A stretch of DNA of 21,551 nt. Origin: an uncultured Eggerthellaceae bacterium (GTDB taxonomy: Bacteria; Actinomycetota; Coriobacteriia; Coriobacteriales; Eggerthellaceae). Location of the stretch: the NCBI GenBank assembly GCA_934645125.1, contig CAKUDT010000005.1, positions 1 through 21,551 on the forward strand, read 5' to 3'. Of this stretch, positions 14,792 through 21,551 are shown piece by piece. The notes below the pieces were generated by a model that saw only the letters and a program-made list of their open reading frames with translations, made no database searches and had not been told where the DNA came from. The position numbers and the translations under genes are program-made. Each line of letters opens with the position of its first letter. Within the stretch, counting starts at the first letter, position 1.

Positions 14792-15835
14792 CTACGCCAT
14801 GCGGGCGATGCGGCACATGAAGAAGCCCTCGTACAGCTCGGTGGGGCAAACGGTCACAGCACCTTGGATGGCGGAGGGCAGCAGCGGCACGCCTTGTTGT
14901 GCAAGCGTGTCCGTATCCAGTGCGTCAATAATGTAGCGGCCCTTCTTTGCTGCTTTTTTCAGGGAAGCAGAAACAATATCTTCGTTTTCGCGCTTGAGCA
15001 CCGAGCATGTGGAGTACAGCACCACACCGCCTGGCTTTACGATCTCGAGCGCTTTTGCCAGCAGCGCCGCTTGCTTCTTGCAGGAGTCTTTCACGAGTGC
15101 TTCGGAGAACAGTTTTCCCAGTTTGGGATCGTGAATGCTCAGCGTACCCGACCCTGAACACGGTGCGTCCAAAAGTACGCGATCGAACGAGAAGAAGCTG
15201 TCAAGACGGCGCGCGTCCTGGCGCATGATAGCAACGTTTTCTGCGCCTTGTTTGCGCAGGTTGAACTCCAATTTGTCGGCGCGCACAGCATTTTGCTCGC
15301 AGGCTGCGATATGCGCCGAGCCCTGCAAAAGCGCGGCAAGCTGTGTGGTCTTTCCGCCCGGCGCTGCACACATGTCAAGCACTTCGATGCCCGCGCTCAG
15401 GCGCATGAACAGCGGCGGCAGCATGGACGAAAGGCTTTGCACGTAGACAAGCCCTTCTTTGATGAGTTCGCTATCCCACAAGCTTGCATTGGGGTTTTCG
15501 TCCAAAATGAACGCGTTATGATACCAATCAACGCCCCGATAAGAGAAGCCTTCGGCGGAAAGCTGGGCTGCAACCTGGTCTTTTGTTGCCCGCAATGTGT
15601 TTGCTCGCAACGTGGTGGGGCGCGCATTCGCAAAGCCGCTTAAGATGCGATCGGCATCGTCGCTGTACGTTGTGCGAAGCTCGGGTTCCAAAAATGCGGG
15701 AAGCTGGCACGCTGCTTTTGCGGCGGCAACGGGGAATGCCGCTTTGATGGTTGTGGCCTTAGCGTCTTGGGCTGTTGCGTTTGTGACCACAGTGGCGGCG
15801 TTTTTGGTTTTCGATGATGCGTTTTCGCTGGTCAT
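14792..15835 (-). CDS. NOP2/RsmF-type RNA (cytosine-C5) methyltransferase
   Basis: SAM-dependent m5C methyltransferase acting on rRNA or tRNA; 347 residues. The AdoMet motif is LDMCAAPGGKTTQ (153-165), and two cysteines characteristic of the class are present: Cys226 in LLDAPCSGSG (release) and Cys277 in YSTCSVLKRENE (nucleophile). The first ~45 residues are Ala/Thr/Lys-rich and probably disordered, so the functional core may start near LPAFLEPELR; MTSEN at 15835 is preceded by GGAATAG. The C-terminal PUA-like extension of full-length RsmF is absent. It lies 115 bases downstream of the nitrilase-family gene on the same strand. Confidence 0.92.
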   Translation of the reverse strand: MTSENASSKTKNAATVVTNATAQDAKATTIKAAFPVAAAKAACQLPAFLEPELRTTYSDDADRILSGFANARPTTLRANTLRATKDQVAAQLSAEGFSYRGVDWYHNAFILDENPNASLWDSELIKEGLVYVQSLSSMLPPLFMRLSAGIEVLDMCAAPGGKTTQLAALLQGSAHIAACEQNAVRADKLEFNLRKQGAENVAIMRQDARRLDSFFSFDRVLLDAPCSGSGTLSIHDPKLGKLFSEALVKDSCKKQAALLAKALEIVKPGGVVLYSTCSVLKRENEDIVSASLKKAAKKGRYIIDALDTDTLAQQGVPLLPSAIQGAVTVCPTELYEGFFMCRIARMA

Positions 15836-15888
15836 TGTTCTATTCCTACGTACTTTCCGGTTTCTTGATTGCTTGTTGCTGCGAGAAA

Positions 15889-15944
15889 GGTGAAAAAGGT
15901 CCTGCTCCGATTATTCGTCCCGATTATTCGCCGAGGTGAAAAAG
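15889..15944. repeat. Nested short direct repeats between two minus-strand genes
   Basis: GGTGAAAAAG occurs at 15889-15898 and 15935-15944. Between them CGATTATTCG occurs twice (15908-15917 and 15921-15930). These lie between the amidohydrolase stop and the methyltransferase start. They could be regulator half-sites or slippage products; no function is recognised. Confidence 0.5.
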
Positions 15945-15950
15945 ACCCCG

Positions 15951-16763
15951 TCACTTTTTAACCTGCTGTGTGAGGGGGCCGTAGAGCTCGGGGCGGCGAT
16001 GCTGAAGGCATGGCATGGCATCGCGCGCGCTTTCTACCTGGGAAAGATCGATTTCCGCAATGAGCAGCTGCTCGGCCTCGTTTGCCTGCGCTATGACTTC
16101 CGCCAGGGGGTTCACGACTTGCGAGTGGCCAATGCAGGAGCGGTCGGGGCGGCAACAGCCTGCCACGAACAGCTCGTTTTCAAGGGCGCGTGCGGCAAGA
16201 AGCGTTTCCCAGTGGCGTATTTTATGAGGTCCAGCCACCCAGGCAGCAGGGAACACCATTACGTTGCAACCGGCAAGTGCAGCGGCGCGAGCGACTTCCG
16301 GAAAGCGCAAGTCGTAGCAAATCCCCAGACCCAGCGTGCAAAACGGTGTTTCAATGGGCCCGAAGAGAGCTGATCCTTCGCCCATTTTCTCGTGTTCGTC
16401 AATGCCATGAGCGGCATAGAGGTGCGTTTTGCGGTAATGACCGCGCACGTTTCCGCTGTTGTCCGCTACCACGGCGGTATTGAACGGCTGTCCGCCAGCG
16501 GGGCTTTTCTCGTTCATGGTGAAAACAATCCACAGGCCCGTCTCGCGCGCGATGGCGCACATCTGCTGCACGAAGTCGCCCGTAAGGGGTTGCGCCGATG
16601 CGGCAAATTCTTCGGGCGTTTTCTCGAACGGCGTCATCAGGCATTCTGGAAATACCAGGAGTTTCGCCCCGGCATTTGCTGCTTTTTGTGCCCAGGCGCG
16701 TGCGGCAGCAATAACGTTACCGTCCGCGGGATGTGCCATTTGAGCAAGGGCTAACTTTAACAT
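15951..16763 (-). CDS. Carbon-nitrogen hydrolase (nitrilase superfamily)
   Basis: A hydrolase of non-peptide C-N bonds, often an omega-amidase or NIT2-like amide-repair enzyme; cytosolic. It has 270 residues, typical. The Glu-Lys-Cys triad is complete: Glu40 in LLVFPECLM, Lys112 in GHYRKTHLY, Cys149 in LGICYDLRFPE. The start MLKLALAQMA at 16763 has AAGAGGA seven bases upstream. On sequence form (FPECLMTPFEK, YRKTHLYAAHG) the omega-amidase/NIT2 subgroup is most likely, acting on alpha-ketoglutaramate or related amides, but the substrate is not provable here. The 202 bases upstream to the small membrane protein gene contain a duplicated dyad. Confidence 0.92.
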   Translation of the reverse strand: MLKLALAQMAHPADGNVIAAARAWAQKAANAGAKLLVFPECLMTPFEKTPEEFAASAQPLTGDFVQQMCAIARETGLWIVFTMNEKSPAGGQPFNTAVVADNSGNVRGHYRKTHLYAAHGIDEHEKMGEGSALFGPIETPFCTLGLGICYDLRFPEVARAAALAGCNVMVFPAAWVAGPHKIRHWETLLAARALENELFVAGCCRPDRSCIGHSQVVNPLAEVIAQANEAEQLLIAEIDLSQVESARDAMPCLQHRRPELYGPLTQQVKK

Positions 16764-16819
16764 GAATAATCCTCTTTCGTTGTATTCGCAGGTAGGAGGC
16801 TTATGTGTGCGATGCGCTT

Positions 16820-16949
16820 GGGAAGGGCGGCTTGTCGTATTGGCTTTTGCGCCCTTCGCGGGTGAGCGTTTGATGCGCGCAATATTTCCCGGGAGGGCGG
16901 CATGCCAGAGAGGACGGCGTGCTGAGTCCGGCTTTTCCGCGCCCTTCGC
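16820..16949. repeat. Duplicated dyad module upstream of the amidohydrolase gene
   Basis: Two related units, 16820-16859 and 16890-16949, each begin GGGA(A)GGGCGGC and end GGCTTTT(CC)GCGCCCTTCGC. Each can fold by pairing (G)AGGGCG with CGCCCT(T). They lie between the small membrane protein gene and the amidohydrolase gene. No T-run follows, and their role is unknown. Confidence 0.45.
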
Positions 16950-16965
16950 TGGTCGCGTCAATGCG

Positions 16966-17109
16966 CTACGAACGCGCGTTTTTCAGCAGCTTGCCCGCCG
17001 CAATCAAGCAGCCAACGCCCACGGCAACGCCGGTGACAATGGTCGCGGTGCCAAAAACGATGCACCATGCTCCTGCGCGTTTCATTGTTCTTTGCTGCTT
17101 GATGTTCAT
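16966..17109 (-). CDS. Small single-pass membrane protein, 47 residues
   Basis: A short frame begins at ATG 17109 with an ideal ribosome site, AAGGAGG, six bases upstream. It reads MNIKQQRTMKRAGAW, then a hydrophobic segment from about residue 15 to 38 rich in Gly, Val, Ala and Ile, and ends KLLKNARS. The layout (basic N-terminus, one membrane helix, basic tail) is that of a small inner-membrane protein. I do not recognise a family. It begins 57 bases after the trmB stop on the same strand, so it is probably co-transcribed with trmB. The strong ribosome site and the charge pattern argue that it is real. Confidence 0.65.
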   Translation of the reverse strand: MNIKQQRTMKRAGAWCIVFGTATIVTGVAVGVGCLIAAGKLLKNARS

Positions 17110-17166
17110 TGCGGCCTCCTTGGTTGGATGTATCTTTCTTGTGCTTTGCCTGTCATGCTTCGCTTT

Positions 17167-18102
17167 TCACTTTGTTTCGTGCGTTGCTCTGGTTTCTTTT
17201 TGCGATTTCGCCCCGCGCGGCGCTCGGTCGGTTTCGCCTTGCGGCTGCGTTTCCCGTTTCGCCCTATCCGCGTGCCTTCGCTTTTCCTGTTGCGCTTTTT
17301 CTCGCTCCGCCCGCGCTTGCGCGTTTACGCGCCGGCTTCGGATGTTCGCAACGGTGTCTTCCATGCCATAGGGAATCTCGTGGAAGTTCTCGATGTCCTG
17401 GGGAAGGTACTCAGCAAGGCCCAACTTATCGGTCTGCACGCACGTGGCAGGCTCAGGACCCGGCAAGGCGCGCAACCAGCGCACGCGGGCTCCGCGCTCG
17501 GTTGTGCGCGTGTCGTACTCGCTTGCCAGCGTGGCGTCAAGCAACGTGGCATCACGATGCAGGTCATCGGATTGCGCTAGGATTTCATACCCTGCAATAT
17601 CGAGTTCTACCAGGGAAAATTCCCAATAGAGAACATTGTCGGTGCGCATTTCAATCACGCCGCCGCGGCGCAGCAAGCGCCGATACCGCGCAAGATGCGC
17701 AAGGTGCGTCAGACGCTTTTCCGCATGTTTCTTCTTAGGGAACGGCGAATTGAAGTTCAGGTAAATCAAATCAAGCTCGTCTTCGCTAAAGATGTTTTCC
17801 AAATCGGCGGCATCGGCGCAGATTAAGCGCACGTTGCGAAGCTCCTGCTCAACGACTTTTTGCGCCGCGCGGGCAACGCATACGTCGCTGTGATCGATTC
17901 CCACGAACAGCACGTCGGGATTCTTGCGCGCAATTTCTGCAAGGAAAATACCCTTACCGCAGCCCAGGTCCAGGTAAAGAGCGCGGGCGTCGGGCATGAA
18001 CGTGCGTATCCAGCTGCCCTTCACGGCAGAAGGCTCATCGACGATGGGCTCGTGGTAGCGCTCGAGCGTCACGTTCAGATTTGTCGGTTTTCGTTGGCGC
18101 AT
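17167..18102 (-). CDS. trmB: tRNA (guanine-N7)-methyltransferase, C-terminally extended
   Basis: Methylates G46 of tRNA with SAM. 311 residues against about 210-240 for most bacterial TrmB. The SAM site is YLDLGCGKG (43-51); IDHSDVCVARA, ICADAAD and the late motif MRTDN are also in place. The usual (F)SDPWPKxRH motif reads NFNSPFPKKKH (116-126), so its Asp is Ser; this may be a lineage feature. The last ~55 residues are a repetitive Lys/Arg/Glu-rich tail (from about RRVNAQARAE), probably disordered and RNA-contacting. The start at 18102 follows AAGGAAACC; the frame continues open far upstream only because it is antisense to the metallochaperone gene. It is divergent from that gene. Confidence 0.9.
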   Translation of the reverse strand: MRQRKPTNLNVTLERYHEPIVDEPSAVKGSWIRTFMPDARALYLDLGCGKGIFLAEIARKNPDVLFVGIDHSDVCVARAAQKVVEQELRNVRLICADAADLENIFSEDELDLIYLNFNSPFPKKKHAEKRLTHLAHLARYRRLLRRGGVIEMRTDNVLYWEFSLVELDIAGYEILAQSDDLHRDATLLDATLASEYDTRTTERGARVRWLRALPGPEPATCVQTDKLGLAEYLPQDIENFHEIPYGMEDTVANIRSRRVNAQARAEREKAQQEKRRHADRAKRETQPQGETDRAPRGAKSQKETRATHETK

Positions 18103-18333
18103 GGTTTCCTTCGGTTGTACTTGTTCGCGTTCGCGTTTGGCGGTGCTTAAGCTTCCGCGCACGCTTCTGCAGCTGCCACATCCGCGTGTTTCTTCGCGTC
18201 CGCGTTCGGCGGTGCTCGTTCGCACCCGTTTTCTTCTTTGCCTATTATGCCAAAATGACGTGCTTTTTGCCGCTGCGCGCGCGAAACTGCGATAATCTAC
18301 GCGTACAAAACTGCGAAACAGAATCGAGGAACC
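18103..18333. promoter_or_regulatory. Divergent promoter region between trmB and the metallochaperone gene
   Basis: For the rightward gene, TTGCCG (18267-18272), 18 bases, then GATAAT (18291-18296) is a plausible promoter starting near 18303. For trmB, CATAAT on the minus strand (complement of 18244-18249) is a possible -10 without a good -35. Two similar phrases, TTCGCGTTCGCGTTTGGCGG and TTCGCGTCCGCGTTCGGCGG, repeat within the trmB-proximal half. No Zur-type operator was recognised. Confidence 0.4.
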
Positions 18334-19875
18334 ATGGAAGAATCGAAAGAAGAAGGCACCGAGCAGGCTGCGACCGCCGATTGGGGCACCGCTGCCGAGC
18401 AGTCGCCCGTTCGCATCGCGATGATCACGGGTTATCTGGGCGCCGGCAAAACCACGCTGTTGAACCACGTGCTCACGAATACGGAAGGCGTACGCGCCGC
18501 TGTTATTGTGAACGACATCGGTGAGGTGAACATCGATGCCGAGCTCATTGCGCAAACGGGCGCGGTGACCGAGATGGCCGACAGCCTGATTCCCATGACA
18601 AACGGCTGCATTTGCTGCTCGCTTTCCGAGGACCTGGCTGCTCAGCTGGCCCAACTGGCCGAATCGGGCAACTTCGACTACATCATCATCGAGGCGTCCG
18701 GTATTTGCGAGCCCATGCCTATTGCGTACACCATTTCGGACTTTTGCGATTGGTCGCAAGGCAAAATCCCCGATGAAATGCCTTATGACGAGCTCGCAGA
18801 TGGCGAAGACGCCGAAGATACCGAGAGCGACAGCGAGCCTTCTGATTACGCGGAAGACGAAAGCGTTGATTACGAAGATGACGAAATCGAGGAAGACGAC
18901 GCTGAATATACGGAGATCAAGATTTCCGAAGCGCCGCTCATGCTTGACAACGTGGTTGCCGTGGTGGACTGCGCGCGCATGTTTGACGAGTTCAACGGCG
19001 GTCAGGATTTGGTGAGCGCAAATGAGGAAGACGACATTGCCAATTTGCTTATCAACCAAATCGAGTTTTGCTCCACGCTCGTCCTGAACAAAGTGGACCA
19101 AGTGACCCCCGAGCAACTGGCCGAGCTGAAAGTGCTCATTCGCAGTTTGCAGAAGGACGCAACCATTATCGAGGCTGTTCAGGGTGATGTTCCGCTGAAC
19201 GAGATCCTGTATACCGATCGCTTTACGTTCGATAGTGTTTTTGATTCCGCGGGTTGGGTTGATGCGCTGGAAAACGGCGTGGAGGAAACGCACGAAGCCG
19301 ACGGCCACGGTAACCATCACCATGAGCACCACCATGACGGCGACGAACACGAGTGCACGTGTGACCATGATCACGACAACGGTGAACGCGCAGGTCACGA
19401 CCACGATGAATGCGACGATCCCGATTGCACGTGCCATCACCACCACCATCACGAGGACGGTTCTTGCTGCTGCGGCCACGACCATGCCGACGGTCACGAT
19501 CATGTGGCAGAATACGGCATTACGACGTTCGTGTATGAGCGCCGTCGTCCTTTTGCCATGGAGTCTTTGCGCGCGCTTGTGCGCGAATGGCCGGCAAGCA
19601 TCATTCGTTGCAAGGGCATGGCCTGGGTTGATGACGATGAGGACACGTGCTTCCTGTTCGAGCAGGCGGGCAAGCGTTTCTATATGTCGCCGAACAGCCC
19701 GTGGATTGCATCGGCCACGCCCGAAGAGCGCGAGGCAATCTTGAACGCGAATCCGAACGCCCTTGATGATTGGGATGATACGGTGGGCGACCGCCGCAAT
19801 AAGCTTGTGGTTATCGGCAAGGACATGAACCGCGCTGAAATCGAGGCGCGCCTCGACGAATGCTTGGTGCCGTAA
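18334..19875 (+). CDS. COG0523 (CobW/ZNG1-type) GTPase metallochaperone with acidic and His/Cys-rich insertions
   Basis: A G3E-family GTPase that delivers a metal, often zinc, to client enzymes. Seen: P-loop GYLGAGKTTL (33-42), metal site GCICCS (Cys92, Cys94, Cys95), EASGICEP after the second strand, NKVD (252-255), and a CobW C-terminal domain from about 396 (TTFVYERRRPF). It has 513 residues against about 320-400 for relatives. The excess is two insertions: an Asp/Glu-rich loop (about 148-194) and a His/Asp/Cys-rich segment (about 320-390) with HHHEHHHDGDEHECTC and an H6 run. Both look like metal-storage or metal-sensing loops. GAGGAACC precedes ATG 18334. No zinc transporter or duplicate zinc enzyme is adjacent, although the deformylase homologue lies downstream. 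Confidence 0.93.
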   Translation: MEESKEEGTEQAATADWGTAAEQSPVRIAMITGYLGAGKTTLLNHVLTNTEGVRAAVIVNDIGEVNIDAELIAQTGAVTEMADSLIPMTNGCICCSLSEDLAAQLAQLAESGNFDYIIIEASGICEPMPIAYTISDFCDWSQGKIPDEMPYDELADGEDAEDTESDSEPSDYAEDESVDYEDDEIEEDDAEYTEIKISEAPLMLDNVVAVVDCARMFDEFNGGQDLVSANEEDDIANLLINQIEFCSTLVLNKVDQVTPEQLAELKVLIRSLQKDATIIEAVQGDVPLNEILYTDRFTFDSVFDSAGWVDALENGVEETHEADGHGNHHHEHHHDGDEHECTCDHDHDNGERAGHDHDECDDPDCTCHHHHHHEDGSCCCGHDHADGHDHVAEYGITTFVYERRRPFAMESLRALVREWPASIIRCKGMAWVDDDEDTCFLFEQAGKRFYMSPNSPWIASATPEEREAILNANPNALDDWDDTVGDRRNKLVVIGKDMNRAEIEARLDECLVP

Positions 19876-19991
19876 CGATTTTTCGCTTTTCGCGGTCGGG
19901 ATTGCGCTTGTGCGCCCTGGATTTGAAGGCGGTTGTTGTCGAAACGCCCGGTATTTCAGGCAAATCGACGATATTCGGTGGTCAGGAATGA
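19876..19991. other. Untranslated stretch before terminator
   Basis: Between the metallochaperone stop and the terminator stem. No gene, promoter or clear structure is seen. Confidence 0.3.
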
Positions 19992-20030
19992 AAATCGGGG
20001 AGGCTCGAATGATCCTCCCCGATTTATTAT
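19992..20030 (+). terminator. Strong intrinsic terminator of the metallochaperone gene
   Basis: A perfect 12-bp stem, AAATCGGGGAGG (19992-20003) with CCTCCCCGATTT (20014-20025), a 10-base loop and an AT-rich tail. The A-run before the stem means it could also work on the minus strand for the deformylase transcript. Confidence 0.88.
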
Positions 20031-20135
20031 TTCTATTATCCCAGGTCACAACGATACGTCGCATGCTGCCTTTTGAAAAACCGGTGTAAATGAGGTTTTG
20101 AAGCCAAGTTCAACCACCGAGTATCGTGCATTTGC

Positions 20136-20189
20136 CCGAATTCGCACCCGCTTTTCCAACAAGCACCCTGGTTTCCCGGTGCGAATCGG
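20136..20189. other. Long-stem dyad downstream of the deformylase homologue
   Basis: CCG-A-ATTCGCACC (20136-20148) pairs with GGTGCGAATCGG (20178-20189) over 12 bp with one bulged A. The inner loop contains a smaller CCA/TGG pairing. There is no T-run on either side. It lies 43 bases beyond the minus-strand stop at 20232 and may mark the 3' end of that transcript. The rest of 20031-20231 holds nothing recognisable. Confidence 0.35.
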
Positions 20190-20231
20190 TTGTTTTCGGG
20201 CGTCCGGAGCCAAGGGCTAGGAATTTCGCGC

Positions 20232-20657
20232 TTAAATCAGCTTGCCGTTGCAGTGGTCAATCATGTGCTGGATGATTTCGGCCGTCCAGCCTTCGTAGTT
20301 GCGCTTCTTTGCAACCAACGCGCCATCGATAAGTTGCTCGAACTCCACGCGAATCCAATCGAAGCGGCGCACCATCTGCGGGCCGGCTTCAGGCAGCGAC
20401 AGGCATTCTTCGGGCATCTTTGACGGACGAAGCGCCTGGTTAAACGAGGGGTTGAACATAACATGGATGTTGTCTTGGTCGTCCCTGAGCGCAATGATGC
20501 GCTTCGTTACGCCAATTTGGTTGGCTGCCAGGCACGCGGCGTCTTCCATGGATTGCAGCGTATCTACCAGGTCTTCTGCTACGGAAGCATCTTCGGTCGT
20601 AGCTTTTTCGCACGTAACGGACAGAATGTCGGTATCGGTTACCAGTTCTTTAATCAC
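20232..20657 (-). CDS. Peptide deformylase homologue lacking the catalytic Glu
   Basis: Deformylases remove the N-formyl group from nascent proteins using Fe/Zn and the motifs GxGxAAxQ, EGCLS and HExxH. This 141-residue protein has ACLAANQIG (Gln47), PEECLSLP (metal ligand Cys85) and QHMIDHCNG (ligands His131, His135). The catalytic Glu of HEIDH is Met132, and the Gly of EGCLS is Glu. The metal site should survive but normal hydrolysis should not. The GTG start at 20657 follows AAAGGAGA six bases upstream; upstream codons to 20792 read as an unlikely extension. It may be a second, regulatory or neofunctionalised paralogue beside a true deformylase elsewhere. I give no symbol because activity is doubtful. 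Confidence 0.85.
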   Translation of the reverse strand: MIKELVTDTDILSVTCEKATTEDASVAEDLVDTLQSMEDAACLAANQIGVTKRIIALRDDQDNIHVMFNPSFNQALRPSKMPEECLSLPEAGPQMVRRFDWIRVEFEQLIDGALVAKKRNYEGWTAEIIQHMIDHCNGKLI

Positions 20658-20795
20658 CGGATTCTCCTTTCGAATCTTTGCGCGGATTAGTATACATGAG
20701 CGCGGCGGCGCCCGCAGCAAATGCAGCGTCAGAAGCAACAAAAGGAGCGAAAAAATGTGCGCGGTAAATTCCGCCACGTCACTCCAAAACAACTA

Positions 20796-20871
20796 TTTTA
20801 ACCGCATCATGTTAGCCGCATGTTAAAAAACCCGACAACAACGCGCCCAATCGCAGACATTGGAGTACAAT
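20796..20871 (+). promoter_or_regulatory. Candidate regulatory region upstream of the CoA ligase gene
   Basis: A dyad TTTTAAC (20796-20802)/GTTAAAA (20822-20828) surrounds two copies of a CCGCAT..TGTTA phrase. TACAAT (20866-20871) is a possible -10, but I see no good -35 at 17 bases. It lies in the 281-bp gap shared with the divergent deformylase homologue. The operator role is inference. Confidence 0.3.
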
Positions 20872-20938
20872 TGCCCCACGCGCATATCCGCGCTACCCCC
20901 TTATGCGGTTTTCCGCAAAAGCACAAGAAAGGATTCAC

Positions 20939-21551
20939 ATGGGCAAGCAAGATGCAATTTTGCGCATGCCTCATGAAGAGCTGGAAGCAATTCAGCTTGA
21001 GGGATTGAAGAAGACGGTCGTCAACGTATATGAGCACGTTCCTTTTTATAAGGAATCGTTTGATAAGGCAGGTTTCGACCCGTATTCCGTTGAAACGTTA
21101 GCCGATTTGCAGAAGGCCCCCTTCGTTCAGAAGCAGGACCTGCGCGATGCGTATCCGTACGGCATGTTGGCGGTGCCGCTTTCGGACGTGAAGGAAATCC
21201 ACATGTCTTCGGGCACCACGGGCATTGCTACGGTGGGCGCTTACACTGATTACGACTTGAAGTTCTGGGGCGAATGCTTCGCGCGCGGCGTTGAGCTGGG
21301 CGAAGGCGACGAGAACGACATCATGCAGGTGTGCTACGGTTACGGCCTGTTCACGGGCGGCTTGGGCGCTCATTATGGCGGCGTTGCCGCGGGTTGCACC
21401 ACCATTCCTGCATCTGCGGGCAATACCGAGCGTCAGATTCGCATCCTGCGCACCATGGGAACCACCATCCTGTGTTGCACGCCTTCGTATGCCATGCACA
21501 TTGCCGATACTGCGCTTGCCATGGGTCTTGACCCCAAGAAGGAATTCTCTT
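20939..21551 (+). CDS. Phenylacetate-CoA ligase family protein (5' part, runs off the window)
   Basis: An AMP-forming acyl-CoA ligase that activates an aryl or related acid with ATP and CoA. The 204 visible residues begin MGKQDAILRMPHEELEAIQ after AAGAAAGGATTC at good spacing. It shows the PaaK-type N-terminus (YEHVPFYKESFDKAG, then DLQKAPFVQKQDLRDAYPYG), the adenylate-forming P-loop MSSGTTG, and YGYGLFTGGLGAHYG followed by TIPASAGNTERQIRIL. All are typical of phenylacetate-CoA ligases. The frame is open to the last base, so the C-terminal half is missing from the window only. In anaerobes such paralogues also serve indoleacetate or aryl-acid metabolism, so the substrate is open; I leave the symbol blank for that reason. 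Confidence 0.93.
   Translation, partial: MGKQDAILRMPHEELEAIQLEGLKKTVVNVYEHVPFYKESFDKAGFDPYSVETLADLQKAPFVQKQDLRDAYPYGMLAVPLSDVKEIHMSSGTTGIATVGAYTDYDLKFWGECFARGVELGEGDENDIMQVCYGYGLFTGGLGAHYGGVAAGCTTIPASAGNTERQIRILRTMGTTILCCTPSYAMHIADTALAMGLDPKKEFS

Noticed and set aside
16803..16865. 20-codon frame with a strong AGGTAGGAGG site
   Set aside because: Very short, Arg/Cys-rich and lying inside the duplicated dyad module, antisense to the upstream region of the amidohydrolase gene; probably chance.
18103..20064. Minus-strand frame continuous with trmB for 654 codons upstream
   Set aside because: It is antisense to the metallochaperone gene, and its Val/Met-rich runs mirror the His/Asp codons. TrmB clearly starts at 18102 with its own ribosome site.

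Overview
The window is a stretch of bacterial chromosome, moderately GC-rich by eye, with short intergenic gaps. The gene families, a single-chain PurL, an AGCS symporter behind a glycine riboswitch and several anaerobe-type genes suggest an Actinobacterium of the class Coriobacteriia (Eggerthellaceae-like gut anaerobe). This assignment is inference from gene content; there is no rRNA or marker alignment here. No tRNA, rRNA, CRISPR array, prophage or complete insertion sequence was seen.

Layout. 1-4050: purL with a hairpin-rich leader and a strong terminator. 4265-5997: promoter, single glycine aptamer with a possible ribosome-site-sequestering stem, and an alanine/glycine:cation symporter. 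5998-8723: an accessory island with a lipid-anchored barnase-type ribonuclease, its barstar inhibitor, a decayed second barstar and a DUF559-like gene on the minus strand, embedded in degenerate repeats. 8844-12440: a FecCD-type ABC importer operon (permease, ATPase, lipoprotein) with a near-consensus promoter and a terminator. 12488-12817: a third copy of the dispersed repeat and low-complexity sequence. 12818-18102: housekeeping genes, namely a D-2-hydroxyacid dehydrogenase (-), an RsuA-type pseudouridine synthase (+), an NOP2/RsmF-type RNA m5C methyltransferase (-), a nitrilase-family amidohydrolase (-), a 47-residue membrane protein (-) and TrmB (-). 18334-20025: a COG0523 metallochaperone GTPase with very acidic and His/Cys-rich insertions, and its terminator. 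20232-20657: a peptide deformylase homologue that lacks the catalytic glutamate (-). 20939 to the end: the start of a phenylacetate-CoA ligase-type enzyme.

Most notable. (1) The barnase/barstar pair keeps every catalytic residue, but the salt-bridge pair known from Bacillus (barnase Arg59, barstar Asp35) is replaced on both sides, which suggests a co-evolved, re-specified interface; a second, broken barstar lies about 0.65 kb downstream. (2) A 123-124 bp element with inverted ends near ATGATAAAAA occurs three times in the same orientation, always between genes, with shared flanking sequence at two copies. (3) The glycine riboswitch is followed by a 9-bp stem that would bury the symporter's ribosome binding site. 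(4) The deformylase homologue has HMIDH where HEIDH is expected.
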